64,000 nt of DNA from Chionis minor (taxonomy: Eukaryota; Chordata; Aves; Charadriiformes; Chionididae): contig VZSF01000117.1 of NCBI GenBank assembly GCA_013398295.1, positions 62,001 to 126,000 of the forward strand, written 5' to 3'. Under the pieces are notes generated by a model. That model ran no database searches and was not told the DNA's origin. It saw only the letters and a list, made by a program, of their open reading frames with translations. The first letter of the stretch is position 1; each line of letters starts with the position of its first letter. The position numbers and the translations under genes were made by a program. Below are positions 43,701-60,852 of the stretch, piece after piece.

Positions 43701-46004
43701 AAACTTATGGTTGTATGATATTGTAGCAATGGAAATTTGATAACTTTACAGTATATAAAGTTGTTTACTGTAGGTCCTGGGATGAATGTATGAACCCAGC
43801 TCAATTAAGGCTTACACATGCATAGGGTGACACTTGCAGTTACCAAAGGGGCTTTACTTTTACATACCGATCCTGAGCCAGTCTCAGAAACATTTTGAAG
43901 GTTTTGCTTTACTGTCATTTCCCAGTCAACAGATCAGGGTCAAAAGAGCTGTATGTTACAGTGGATTTGGTGGGTAGGGCAGGTGATGCCTTCTCCAGTT
44001 CTCACCACGTGGCTACCCTTCTGAGCTACTGCCCACCTTAAGATTCACAGAGCAGAGCAGGATTAGAGGGGCTGGGGAAAGGGAAGATCAAGCCTGAGCC
44101 TACCAATCTTACTTAATATTTGAATTTAATTTTGGTGGAAATGTAAGTTCTCCAAGACATTGGGTACCTTCAAATAGCACTGATGTTGAAGAAATGCCAT
44201 GTAAGTATCCGTAAACAACACTTTCTTCTGTAATTATAGAAGCTGAGCTATGTGACCTCCTGTACGCTCTAGTGGTGCCTTATTGACTACCTAAATATAT
44301 ACAGCTATAGGGCACTCTTCAGTTTGACCTAGAGTGAACCCTTAACCAATCTGTTTACTCTGCAACAGTTTGCTAATAATTTTTTCTCATCTCTAAGAAA
44401 TCATAGGCTGGTAGTCTCAACTGCAGTCAGGGCAGGAAGAGCTTTCCAACAGCTTTTACAGACCAAGATCTGAGTCATGAATCTTGTGAGGAAAATGCAA
44501 CGCTCCGTTCAGTGACACATAATACGATGCACATTAATTTAAACAGGATGGTCTTTAATTTGCCCAAGTTTAAAAATTATCATTTAATACATGCTAATTT
44601 TAAACCACACCTGTGAGCAAGCATTGCTGTCCCTCTGTGGGTCTACCCGTATCAGGAAATAGAGCTCCCTTCTCCCTTTAGCATTTCCTACACACGAGCT
44701 GACCTCCATGACTCTCTCTGGGAGGAGAATGCTGTTCTGCAAATGACCAAATTCTCACTTTTGACACGCTGAGTGGATTTCCCGCCACAGTTTGGGCACC
44801 CACCCCAGCATCAGGAGTTATTGCCTTCCCAGATGTGAAGATGGAATGCTGATAAGGGAGGAACACAACCATGTTGCAGTGCCCCTGTCAGCATGAACCC
44901 CCCGGCCACGGGTTTCTCCTGTGCTGGTAGCATCACCGGCTGGCAGGAGACACCTGGGTCATACCACAGATGAACATCAGGACGGGTAGAGAAAGAGCCT
45001 GCCTAACTCATCTAGTCACTGTATCTGACCTGCTTTGTGCTCTGCCCACCCTACAACAAATCCAGATCAAGTCTCCAATAAGATGCCTTGAGTAAAGGAT
45101 GAAAATACCTCCCTTCAAAGAAAAAGGAGCTGGCCTGGAAAGGCAGCTGATGCCAAGATGAGGCTCTGCTCCTGTGTGTTTATTTACAAGCTTTGGACTG
45201 ATTTCGTTATGCTTCGAGTTTCTTCTTGTAACAGGAACTGGAATACTGATGGGGGCTGAGCCTAAGATGCAGTTTTGCCTAATGGGGAGCTACCTGATTT
45301 TATCCAGCTTTTCTCCATTGTAAGCTCTGGCAATTACATGAGAAATTTGTGCCTGTATCTGAAACTGCTCTTTCTTATACTTAGTCCTGTCTTCTGTAGG
45401 AGACATAACCTATCCTGTTTCTCATAATGACCAGATCATGTGCATTTAGAAGAATATACTAATACTAAATATGTGTGAAGGAGCCCTATATAACTTTAAT
45501 TTGTCAGCACTTCTTTCTCCTACACTTATTTCCTGTTACAGTAGAGATACTAGTGAGCGTGCAATGCAGGGTAAGCTATATTTTGCCTGCTATGCCATTC
45601 TAATACTATGTATTGAAACATTTGCTGTGTAAAAATTTTGAATTTCAAAACTGTTAAGTTGAACAATTTCCATTTCCACTACAAAGTCTACTGTAGATGA
45701 AGGCATGTTCAGGAAAAAAAGCACTTTCACATTCAAATTAAAGCATAGAACTGTTAAAGATCAAAGGAGGCCTGACCATTTAGATTCCTTTTTGGTGGAA
45801 TTAGAAAATTAACACGTAAAGGAAAGAGTGTAAATGATGTGTAAATTATGTCATAGAGTATTTTAGAAAATATTATTTCTGTAACTGAGCCAAAGTGATG
45901 GGGAGAGGAAGACTTGTATGGATTTTTTTCAGAGAACCTTACTTTTGGATAGCAAGCAAAAAGTAACTACTAAAGCAATTTATGCAATTGCAGCAAGTTA
46001 TTTA

Positions 46005-46485
46005 GTCAGGTGCAGCAGGGACCATTGTTAGGACTTGTTTTACAAGCATTTAACATTTTCATTAATAATCTGAAAGAGAGGGTTCACAGCATACTTATTA
46101 AATGAAGAGATAATTCGTAATTGAAAGAAGTCACAAAACATCAGTGAGGACTGAGACATAATGTAATAGGATTGAAAAGGTTAGAAAAATAAGGAGAAAA
46201 TGGGATTCAAACCTGGAGATGTGCGGTATGTGTATCTTAATAAAAACTGCCCTATACAGGAGAGAAGTGAGTGATAAACAAGCAAGGCAGTAACACTGGA
46301 GGAATAAGTGAACTAGATATTGGTTGGCATGTGATGCAGTAACTGCAAAGACTACTTTGATTCTGGGCTGCCAGTGAAGAATTCTGTCCATTGGAGAGCT
46401 TACAGCAACTTTTAGGAGCTCAAGGATGGAAGGAGTCTTACACATTCATTTACGAAGAAAAATTAAGAGGGTTGCACTCGAGATC
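46005..46485 (+). mobile_element. CR1/L3-type LINE remnant (end of the reverse transcriptase region)
   Basis: The plus strand reads GTGCAGCAGGGACCATTGTT at 46010, then AACATTTTCATTAATAATCTG and GGGTTCACAGCATACTTATT. This is the order and wording of the CR1-family reverse-transcriptase stretch coding Val-Pro-Gln-Gly...Phe-Ile-Asn-Asp-Leu. Further on, TGTGATGCAGTAACTGCAAA and GATTCTGGGCTGC (about 46330-46372) match the next conserved block of CR1/L3 elements. Deletions and stops break the frame, so it is an old, dead copy. It lies in intron 4 opposite to RORB. The edges are approximate, and the 3' tail with its short repeats is not seen. The match is from memory of consensus wording. Confidence 0.7.
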
Positions 46486-49034
46486 AGGAAAGTGGCAAGT
46501 GAGGTTGTGCTCAAAAAAAATACATGTGCTTGAAGAATATAAAGACCAGAAAAAAACTCAGACTGGAAATTTGAATCTGGCAGAATGTCTCCAGTGAGGA
46601 AAAGAATGAACATGATCTGGAATCCTGAAATCAACAGTTCAGTGTATCGCTAGACACGGTAGTATAAAGAAATTTCTATCAGGCATGAGGATCAATGCAG
46701 TACACCTTCTCCATCTCCTATAGATTCTCTGATTTCATCTGGCAGTTAAGGCAGTAACTTCTATTTAACATGAGTTGAGCTTATTCCTAAATCTTGCTGG
46801 AGTGAGTAAGGTACAATGCTGCAATGAAATTTAAGCACACTGTAATATGAAATCAATGTATCCCAATGCTCAGAATTTTCCTGCTTTGATTGCAAGACTG
46901 CAGCTTTACAGATGGCCCAACAATCCACTGCAGTATTAAAAGGCATTTTCTGTTTGTTTTTAAACACCGAAAATATCATTTGCCTGTGCAGTAATCCCAA
47001 TATTTTATGGTACATCTCTTCCATTTTTTCAGTTGTGTCAGCTGATCTGTTATACTACATTATCTCTCCCTAACACCCTTACCTCTCTGCTGTAGGTGCC
47101 ACAAATGACACACAGCAGTACTTGGGTAAAATCCTAGTGATTTAGGAGCCCCAGTTCCATATTTCAAAGGAAAGAGAGGTAAATCCCAGTACCTGAATTT
47201 TGCTTCCAGCTCAGAGGCAGGCTCTTTGCTATGTCCTGCTCCCTGTGCCCTGGGGTTTTCCCTGCTTTGTGTGCTCCAGGGGGAGCATCGGCCAGATGAC
47301 ATAGAAGGTGAAAGACTGGGAAATGTGGGGTGGGTTTAGAGCTGGCTCGTTTAGGGATAGGAAAGCAAGAAAAATGCATGAAAATTTAAGAATGATGCAT
47401 TACTTCTAAGCGATACTGCAAGAGATAATAGATAAGTGATTCTCTGAAGTTCCACGAGTCGAAAGATCCCATTGACTTAAGTGGGATCCTTTAGCCACTA
47501 ATGATACAGTCCCGTGGCTGTATTCCCTCTTTGGGCTCACTTCTGTGACTGAGCACAAGCCTTAATTCACGGACTATCAGAATTGTCATATTTCTAGCAC
47601 GCCCCACAAGTCTCTCCAGGAACGTGTCCATTTGGTACAGGGCGCTGCAGGGAAACAGCTCTTAGAGCTGTTTAAGTTGTGTCTCAGCTGGTTTGGAGTA
47701 CTGCGAACTACTGTTGCAGGACTGAGGTTTGCACAGCCACATGTGAGTAATACACGGCTGCAAGAGCCGAGAGGGAAGCTGGAGCAGATGTTCCTCACTA
47801 ATCCTTCCTACTGCTATGCTGTGGGTGTGGGACTTAAACAGAGTGGCAGAAAAGTGCTAACTTTCTCCCGCACAATTCGCAACTAAAGAACACAATTTGG
47901 TTCACAGCTTCCTGCAGGTGGGCATCCATCGGTAGAAAGCATGCTACCGATTCTAGATGCACCTTAATTTTTTATCAGACAGTAACTACTACATGCATCC
48001 TTTCGGCCATATATATTGAGTGCGTGCCATGTCTCCAGGGCCCTCAGTAGGTCTGAGTACACATATAAATTTATACCTCTCAGTGTACATCCATGTGGCA
48101 GCAAGGCCAGGCCAGAACTGCAGAGGGATTTTATGATGTGACATTAACTAATCTGTTATGGGTGCTCTTGAATACCATATTTTTTCCCCCCTTCTTCTTT
48201 CTTTTTAATTAAATTCCATTAACAAAATGTTACCCTTTGATTATATTCTCAACCACAACTGACTCAGCATCCTTCACTTGTTGAGGTGGGAAGTAACTAA
48301 TTAGGACACCAATCTTCTTTCATGTTATTTCTTTATAATAGAAGTAGTACTTCCAGTTGCTTTGGAGAGGTACGACTAGAGGGATTAGATGAACAGAAAT
48401 CCTCCTTAGAAAAGAATCACTGATAGCCATTGCCTTTCAAACTGTCTCATCACACAAAGAGGTCTCTTTGCTACTTTTCAAAGAAGAAATCAAGGGACAG
48501 GTTCTCCAAGGCATTCAAGCAGAGGAGCAGGTGTATCCACGCAACTACATCCAGAGTTTGTGCACCTCACAAATTCTGTGAACTTGCTCTGCACATACAT
48601 CTATGCACCAGAAGTAGCAAGCTGGTGCTTTTTGGCAAAAAATACCCTAGAATTAGCTGCCATAGGGGTTCTGGGTGTTGACAAGAATACAGATGGCTGG
48701 CTGAAGAGATCATTTAACCCTGCTAGTAATGAGCTCGTTTGAAACAAGCTCCCCGCTACTAATTATCACTTGGTTCTGGTTGATTCATCATCTACTTTGG
48801 TGCTCCTATTTCATAAACAAAATATCAAATGCTCAGTTTAAGAAACTGCATAATTTGCAGATTTCGGTAAAAACAGAACTGACTCAATACTGCGTCAATT
48901 ACTGCCAGACTGATTTTCTTTCCTTTACTCCATGTATGTGTGTGCATACCTGTGCATGTGTGAACATGTAATAATTGTGTGCCTGAGTACGGAATGCCTA
49001 TATAATATTTTAATAAAGAGATTACTGCAAACTA

Positions 49035-52439
<3,405 letters not shown>

Positions 52440-55333
52440 CTACAATAAACTCTTATTTAGTGCCACGCTACCTATGCTATGGCTTTGCAGACATGTTGTC
52501 CTTGTATAGTGAAATTAAAGAATGTTTACTTATAGTAAGGAGGATTGTGCTTTATTGTGTAAAGAATGTAATTCTGCTTTGCTAAAATGCAAACGATGTA
52601 CAGAATGCATTCTTACTGTGCAATAACAACCAGGTGTCATCCAACACTTGTTTCTAATAGAGGAAAAGCATGTCAGCATTTGTAAATAGATGACTTAAAG
52701 TACTTGTTCTGACTTTTTTCTTCCTTTAATGAAAGAGATTGGTAATAATCGGCACTGGCTATGCGTAGCATTAGAAGCTGAAGTCTGCTGTTCAATTTAA
52801 CCTGGCAAACATCGATCTGATCCGGAGGGACCATACACTTCAGGAGTGAAAAGTAATTCAAATTCAAGCATCACAAAAGCACTAGGATTTAATGACTGTA
52901 TCAAGTAAAGCCAATACACAAAGGAGAAAGCAACACCTTTAGACAGTACCATGAGAAAGTAATGACATTTTCCATTTCAATGGAATATAACATCCATTTT
53001 ATCTATGTAAAAATTTGTAGTTATTCTATCTCCTAGAAGGTTTTTCTGGCCTGTTGTGGGGTATTTGGCTAAAGATTAGAGGTCCAGAAGAGTATTAACC
53101 CTAGAGAGTACTAACCCATACCTAAGGCCTTATGAGTTTCCGGCTGCTACAAATGACACTGAGAGCTACCATTATGGTAGAATTGACATGAAATGGCAGA
53201 GGTGACAAGAGGAATGAAACCAAGGGATAAGGATTAGAGAGAGAAATAGAGAAGGAGGGGGCAGTTTATGATACTCCTTTCTTTCCTGTAAAATAAAGGA
53301 CAGGAGGAACAGCAAGTCCAGAGAGAGAGAAAAAAAGAAGAGGAATTCCTTGGACACTTTGGCATCTTTAGATGCAGGCAGCTGCAGGGTTGTGTGCTGG
53401 GAAAGCTGAAGGATAGCCTAGCCACTGCAGGAAGTCATGAGGAGAAAAAGGGCAGAAAGCACCATTACTGCCATTGCACCAGTCACCAGAAGTGAGGCCA
53501 AAGGGGTTGTGCCTTCCTGGGCTGGTTTGCAAACAACTCTGAATAGTGCCACAAAGCAAGGGCCAGCTTTGTCAGGCAAAGTCAGTGCTATCTCCCCACA
53601 GGCTGACAGGCAGTAGCACTGAGCAATGGAAATTGTGGCAGCCATGTGTTTTGGGGGAAAGAGAGCGGGGAAGCAACAAGGCGACAGTGTCACAAGGCTC
53701 AGTCGGCTTGCTACAGGTAGGACCTGAATTTTCACTCCAGTCCTGGTGAACCCAACAAGGATGGTGTGGGGTGTGAGTAACAACGAGTGACAGACGTGGT
53801 TTCCCACCAAGCACACGGGCAATATGAGCTCCTGAAGTTGAGTATAAAGATTCACTTCATTTGGCCTGTTCTGGCTTTATCAGTGATTATCAGTGATCAT
53901 CTAAGGACTAAACTAAGTTTTAGGTTTTACACTTTTGAGAACAAGGATGTCTTTTAGGGCAACTCTCAGAAAAAAAATCTAGTGGCGACTTACTGGATCC
54001 TGGCTGACCACAACTTTCCTGAAACTGTGAAGGTGAGTTTAAATGGATGCTAATTGCAGATATTTCTACTCTGTTTGCTGAACTTTACAGGCAATTTTGG
54101 TTTTTACATGGACAGAATTTTCTGGTTTAAAGGTTTAGATTTTAGCAGCTCCTATGTGGATACAGTTTTAAAGAACAAATGAATTAATGTTAAATGAACA
54201 AATGTTAAAAAACCCTACACAACCATCTATCATTGACTGTGCCTTATTCTGTAGTACTGTTTTTTCACATTATGGTTGACCTCATCTCAAAAGAATTTGT
54301 TTGTTTCTTCTTTGGCCCTCTTCGGAAAAAATCAAAGGTTGCATAATAAAATTAATCTACAGCAGGTAATTTATTTTTCCGAGGACACTTCTGTACTTTT
54401 TTTCTCTTGCATAAGATCTAAATGTTGTCTTACAAAGTACAGACAATCCATTTATTTCATGTCTTAGGGGATCTTTATAAAATATCGGTTATATTTACTG
54501 AGGATAAATCCATTTTGGGGAAGGACGATGCAGTTCATTACTGAGGAGCTATAGACTTAAAGAAGGGCTTCCCAATATTACCAACACTAACAACAAGTTT
54601 TTCTGCGTTTTGAACAAGTCACTTTATCCACCACTGACAGTCAGTCTGAGAAGGGAAATGGTTATGATATCTCTAAGTCATGATGAAAGAGTGGTAGCAA
54701 ATACTTTGCTCTGGGAGTGGGCAGGAGAGATGATAAAAGGCTTCTCAGCAAAAGAAGGAGCCACAGAGACAGATGGGGTGGACACCTCTCTTCAGGTTTC
54801 ACTCTTTCCATGATGACAGTGGCAGAGCCACCATTTTCTTCAATGGGTCCAGCAGGTTATTCAGCATATGCAGGCATGCACATGAAACAGCAGTAATAGT
54901 TATGATGTCCCTTAAGCACTTATAATATGCATTTGCAGTGGCATAGCTAATGTATGGACACAGAATTAAAGGATTTCCTGTCCCTTGAAGTTTGTAGCAC
55001 TGCCACTGGCAGTACAGTCCTCAGATGCTGTGTCCTGAAACGCTGTGGCGTCTGCTCCCTGGCTCAATGTGCTCTCACCTCTTTCTTGCCCATATGGTCT
55101 CCCTCGTAATTAATGCAGATTTCCAACACATCCAGACAAAAGGAGCCAGAAATGACCAGTTTTTGGTATGCAGACTGAGCAAATAGTTATTTAATTGCCA
55201 GGCAATGAAGAGTAGAGTTTCATTGCTTGAGACAGCACTTACCTTAAAAGAGAGCCCTGACAGACTGAGATTCCTCTCATTGGACCTGATGTGAAAACTG
55301 ACATCGTTTTTCACAACAGGCTCACCGAACAAG

Positions 55334-55375
55334 ATTAGACTAATTGATCTGATACTGCAAAACTGGCACAAAAAC
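55334..55375. repeat. Left arm of a 42-bp inverted repeat in intron 2
   Basis: This stretch, starting ATTAGACTAATTGATCTGAT, matches the reverse complement of 55592-55633 at 40 of 42 positions, with substitutions at positions 24 and 30. Weaker similarity continues for some bases on both sides (for example GAACAAG against GAAACAGG outside the arms), so the duplicated unit was probably longer. Confidence 0.9.
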
Positions 55376-55591
55376 AATAGGGTTAAAACTGCCGTAAGTG
55401 GAAGAGAAGCTCTTTATCTCAGTAAGCAGTCTACACACGGAGCTGAGGGGTATCATCTCCTCTTGAGGCACGCACAAGGGCCAGCATTAACCCTAATCAC
55501 ATCTACAGGAGACTCTACCCCTAACTGCTCTGCGGGTGCTGAGTACCGAGACAAGACACTGTTTTTATGCTTAAAGCATTTTCCTCCTGTA

Positions 55592-55633
55592 GTTTTTGTG
55601 CCAATTTTGAAGTATCAGATCAATTAGTCTAAT
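55592..55633. repeat. Right arm of a 42-bp inverted repeat in intron 2
   Basis: This is the partner of 55334-55375, separated by 216 bases. In the RORB pre-mRNA the two arms would pair into a long stem. No TA or other target duplication and no transposon family is recognised around the pair. Confidence 0.9.
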
Positions 55634-56199
55634 CCTGTTTCATGCGATCATCATGACAAGATGCTTATTTCTAGTCCAGTGTCACAATAAGATGGTGAGA
55701 TGCTGCGGATTGTTCTGTTTATAGTTGTTAATGTTTCCAAAAGAAATCTTATCCTTGACAATATATTGCTTCTTAATGTCTTGGCATTAAAAGCTTTCTT
55801 TTGGGAACAGCTGCAACCAAATTTTCAGATTTTTCAGATTTCTAAAATTTTGTAAGGCATTAAGTAAATACAGGCTTGCAATTTCACTCTACAAATATGC
55901 ACCCGCTTTCAAATGTACCAGTTTGTGTGTTTCCACATAGAAGAAATGGAAGATGCTACCTCTTCATCTTTGCAATTTCACATTTACAATCAAAGCTGAA
56001 ATACCAACATGTAGTAAGAACTTCTGCTTTTCCATGAGTAATGATATAATTCCTTAGATAATAAAATCACAGAGTATTTTCAAAGTTGAAAACTGAAGCC
56101 TTTCCTCTCTTGGCTTGGGTTCTTGTTTGTGTTATTTGAAGTGATGCCTGGGATAATACGTTAATATGACTAAGCACCATGGAAGGGGGTTTTGCATTC

Positions 56200-56215
56200 T
56201 TTTTTTTTTTTTTTT
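56200..56215. repeat. T16 homopolymer in intron 2
   Basis: There are sixteen T bases on the plus strand, and no recognisable retroposon is attached. Confidence 0.9.
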
Positions 56216-56732
56216 AACATCCAATTCCCAGCAATTTCTCTGTGCTGGAACCTATAAGGAAGAAGACAAAGGATCCTTTTACACTACTCATAATAAAAGG
56301 CATTTTTTCTTTCGGAGATTGCAATTTGGCCTGCAGAGACTACAAACGGGATAAAATAGGACCAAACTGACACCTGTAAGCTTTTAAGATGTGGAACTGA
56401 GATACTGCGCCAACTTCTAATGCTACACGGATTGTATAGGAAACAAGAAAAGAAATCCATCTCTCAAGCTGATTTAAGGTAGAACAGGTGTGACTTACAA
56501 TTGCCAGCCTCTGTATCAGCACTTACACGGCTTCAGGTGCAATTAATTCATATTTCAAACAAGGATGTAACTCTAAAGACTATTTGATGAGAAGGAAAGC
56601 AACCAGTAAAATTAGGCATGAAACACATCTATATCAGCAGCAGGCTTTACAGCCTTTGGCACCACTTGCTTGAAAGCGTGTAGGAGTATATTATTGTACA
56701 CAGATGCCTGAGGTTAATGCAGATGCCGATCA

Positions 56733-56882
<150 letters not shown>

Positions 56883-59800
56883 CTATCTCATTTCTTTCTT
56901 TGTCAGATGAAGATCTTAAAAACTGGAGCTGGACAGCAGATAACCTCTTCACCTCCCTGATGATATGAAACCGCTTTGTATTGTACTGTCTGTTTCTGAA
57001 TGCTTTGATTTGGCAAATTTTAATTGCTTCGCATTATGTAGTTTCTACCATACCCCACAAAACTCTTCAACGATTTAAGCTCTCTCATGATTAGCGACTT
57101 TTCCCTCATATTCTCCTTTTTTTGGTTTTACTTGTTAATTTCATCATCATTATTGCTGATGACAGTCATTAGGGGTCCTAAATAATTATCAGGATTGTTC
57201 TTGCTTACACATTTCAAATATTCATGACTTTCCATTTTGCTGAGGTAGAATTACATGGTATATTTTGATGCATTTTTTAAAGCAGTGGAAGTGATGAAGT
57301 TTTCAGTTCCTTCAGATCATGGCTTCAAGACACAAAAAGATACCAATCCCACTGGCAGAGATAGGCTTGCAAATAATTCCTTAACCTCTCCTTCTCTTCA
57401 AGCTATTTGTTTCAGCACCAGGTCACAGAGACGCAAGGCCCACAGGCTCAGTTTAAGTAGTCAGTGGCTAGGTGCTGGGAGAAGCAGGTACTATCTGAAA
57501 ATGTTTTAATATGGATATTCTTCAGATCCTTTTATAAATAGAACGGTAATTAAATTCAGAAAAGGAAAACATATTTCACTATCCTCCTCGAATACTTTGA
57601 ATCCTGTGTATATTTCCTTTGACAACAGTGTAAGAGTGCATACTCTGGAATGTAAAGAAGGATTGTGCCTTTATTCTAGCCAAATGTGTTGTGAAAAAAT
57701 GGAAAACCTGTTTTCTTTCTGTTTCATTTCTTTTCCGATGTGGGATGCATGCCTCCTAGGAATTCTCCTGCCTCTTGGAAGGGGCACCATACTTGGTAAG
57801 GATCAGTACTCCTGGTAGACGTCTTTCCTCCATGCCCAGGGCACCAACAGCAGCAGTTCTCTGCAACACAAGCCACTTGTCAAATCCTTGGGTAGCAAAG
57901 CTGAGAGCCTGTGTAGGAGGGCTACCCTGAGCACAAGGATTGCTAACTGTCAGTTCTTTAACTGAGCACATCCAATTCCAAAGTGGATTGGGAGGCAGAG
58001 AAACAAGCTTATTGTCCAGATGCTCATCCTAAGAAGAGCATTCCATTTCAAAAACTGTGGGTAGTTGAAAAGGTTATAAATGTTGGAAAAAATGTACTGA
58101 AAAATGACTGCATATTGTAAGCTGAGCACTAAGCACGACTGTACAGTGGATGCTGTGATGATATAATGATATAGACTGGATTTGGCCCTGTTTCTACCTG
58201 CGGTTATCATTTATCACTCTCGGCAGAAGCCAGGAGTTACCTTCCTACTACCATGTGGTTAAACAACCATAGCTCAGAACTGTGTCCCACAGAGCCACCA
58301 CACTTCCCACTGAAAGGTGCATTGCATCCCCTACTCACTCCCCTAGCCCCCTACTTAGGGCAGAGGCTTACCAAGGTAAACTCCACAAGGCGAACGCTTG
58401 CAGCCCCTCTTCTCTGGAAAGTCAGAAAGGTAACTATTCCCTTGGGACACCGTACCCCAAATGGAACTAGGGAAGAAGGATGTTCATGGATGGCTAAAGA
58501 GACTTTAGATTCCCATGATGAGCTCAGTTTCCTGAGACGTTGTCTCTGATCAAGCACATTTTTAGGCAAGGCTTAAGCAAGCAAACCAGTTTTTAAACTG
58601 CTCCTAATCCAGGATGGATAGAATTAATTTTATTACAAGAAATAGCAATTTATTGTTAATATGTTCTGGATAGAGACAATCCAGAACCAAAATCTTGCCT
58701 GTCATCATACTTAAGAAAGTTCATATCTAGAAATAAAATTTCCTATGTCATCTACAATTTTGGGGTTAGCTTCCGTATCCCATTTTTTTTCATGAACTAG
58801 GTGGTGGTAGTTTCTTTCCTTTCCTAAGACATTAATACCCATTAGCCATCCTGGCATGATAGACGCATAAAAAAGAAGGCAATTCCTTACAGAAAAGCAT
58901 CTGCATCTTCTTGGCAATTTTGCCAGGTTGATCCTGCTCAGAAATTCCTATGCCTTATCCCCATTGAGTTAATTAAAACATTTAAACATGCACCTCCAGG
59001 TACTGCTGTTTGAGAGGCTAGTTTGAGTAATTGCTCACAGGTCTGTGCTTAGAGACATGTGGAGGGAGCAAGGCTTAGCTCTGGGACCATGTGCTGCTTT
59101 ATGTTGACAAGCCTCAAAGACATACGTCAATGTTAGAGGCAGGAACAGTGGGAATGTGAAGAGATCTTCAGGAAAAAGATAAGACAAAGAAAGAAAAAAA
59201 AAACCCCAAAACAATATGAAGGCACTTTTAATGCGACTGGCATATGCAGTTCGTAACTGCAGTAGGAACAGAGACAAAAGAATTGATCCTGTGACACTCA
59301 CTGTGTTTGACACAGTAGTCATTACTGTGAGCAATCAATAATTCCATGCATGACTTGCAATTATAAGCACTATGTTCATGGTAAATATTTGTGGACCAGG
59401 CCACTAAATGCTAAGGTTCTGGGTTTCAATTAATATGAAATAAATACTTTAGACTTGCAACTCCTCAGTTAATTCAAACCCTTATTCACAACCAAACATT
59501 CCATAAATTAGTAAATACAGGATGTCTAGGAAATTGCTACCATGGCTTCTCAGAGAGCTAACAGAAAAGGCAGCATCTTTAGGACACAGAAGGCATTTGA
59601 ATAAGTTTGGAAAAGTAGACTCTGCTACTGTCTCCAAGGCATTTGTTTTTGTTCATAAGACAGCAGAACAATTTAAGGATTCGTAACAGAAAACTTGAGT
59701 CATTAATTGTACAGGCCAGATGAAAAAGAAGCCACTGTATTCCCAGAAACCTCTTGAATTACTGTAATTAACACCCAGTGTACCAGGTTTCTTTTGCAGA

Positions 59801-60837
59801 TTCAATGATTGTCAGAGGCTACAACACCTTTTTCACATTGTATCTTTGTTCAGCCACCTATAATTTTATGTTGTTTTTCTTCTTTCCTTCTCCTCTTAGA
59901 TTAACAAACAGTTTAGGGACCTGTATATCCTACCTTTCTTTAGAGCTGTTATAAAACAAGCAGCTTGCTCCTGAATTCCTTACAAGTATAAAATGCATTG
60001 ATTCAGTACCTCTTCCTGAGTGTTGAGGCAAAAATGGAATAAACTAGTAACAATGGAGTTGCCACAATAACTTTCAGCAGTACAGAAATAGAACTTGTTT
60101 TCTCCCAACGTAGTAAACATGAGGAAGGAATAAGAGCAAAACTACTTATCTTCACTTTTAAAGTCCTTCCACTTGCCTTCTTACTTACCAACTTTAATAA
60201 TGCAAATAAGAGTAATGGCCCCTGCCTCTTTTCAAGCGATAACACTGGTCCCAACTGTCTATTTGTCTAATTTTTCAACAAGCTTATTCAGTTTTCATCC
60301 TGTCTTGAGCTGCATCACTCAATAGAAGCCTGCAAAGCCGCCATCACCCTGGTGTCTAACAAACGGTTTACAAAGTTTGGATACAGGGTGCATTGTGATT
60401 GCCCTTTATCACCAACTGTAGCTTCTCTCAGCGGTACCAGAAGGTCATAGTATCTCCCTGTGGTATTCATCTCTTATTTTATACTTAAGTTTAAAGTTCT
60501 TTGGGGCTGGGAACTGCCTCTAGTTTTATACAGCACCCTACAAATTAGAGTGCTGCAATGGAAATTAATGAATTCTACATGAGTAGTAATAATAATCCAC
60601 AGATGCTGGATTTACCACCTGGAACTTAATTCATTCTCTCAGGACAACAGGAAGAAGGGTGGAATTCTATTAAGGAAGCAAATACAAAATCATCTCACAC
60701 ATTTGAAATGAACACTTGGATAAAAATGAGTATGTACTTAAAACCGTCTTCAAACCAAGTATTAGCTATTTTCTCAAATACTGCCCCAAGAGAAATAAAA
60801 AAGTAGATGGAGCTGCTTTCTTTCTCGCTCTCTCTTC

Positions 60838-60852
60838 TTTTTTTTTTTTTTT
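60838..60852. repeat. T15 homopolymer in intron 1
   Basis: A plain T run follows a TTTCTCGCTCTCTCTTC pyrimidine stretch. Confidence 0.9.

Noticed and set aside
53418..53855. 145-codon minus-strand open frame in intron 2
   Set aside because: Frames on the other strand are open as well, no motif is recognised, and no splice sites link it to RORB.
55075..55377. Possible cryptic RORB exon in intron 2 (open frame ending at a TTTAAG/GTAAGTG site)
   Set aside because: RORB exons 2 and 3 already join in phase within one zinc-finger domain, so any exon here would break the DNA-binding domain. The peptide matches nothing.
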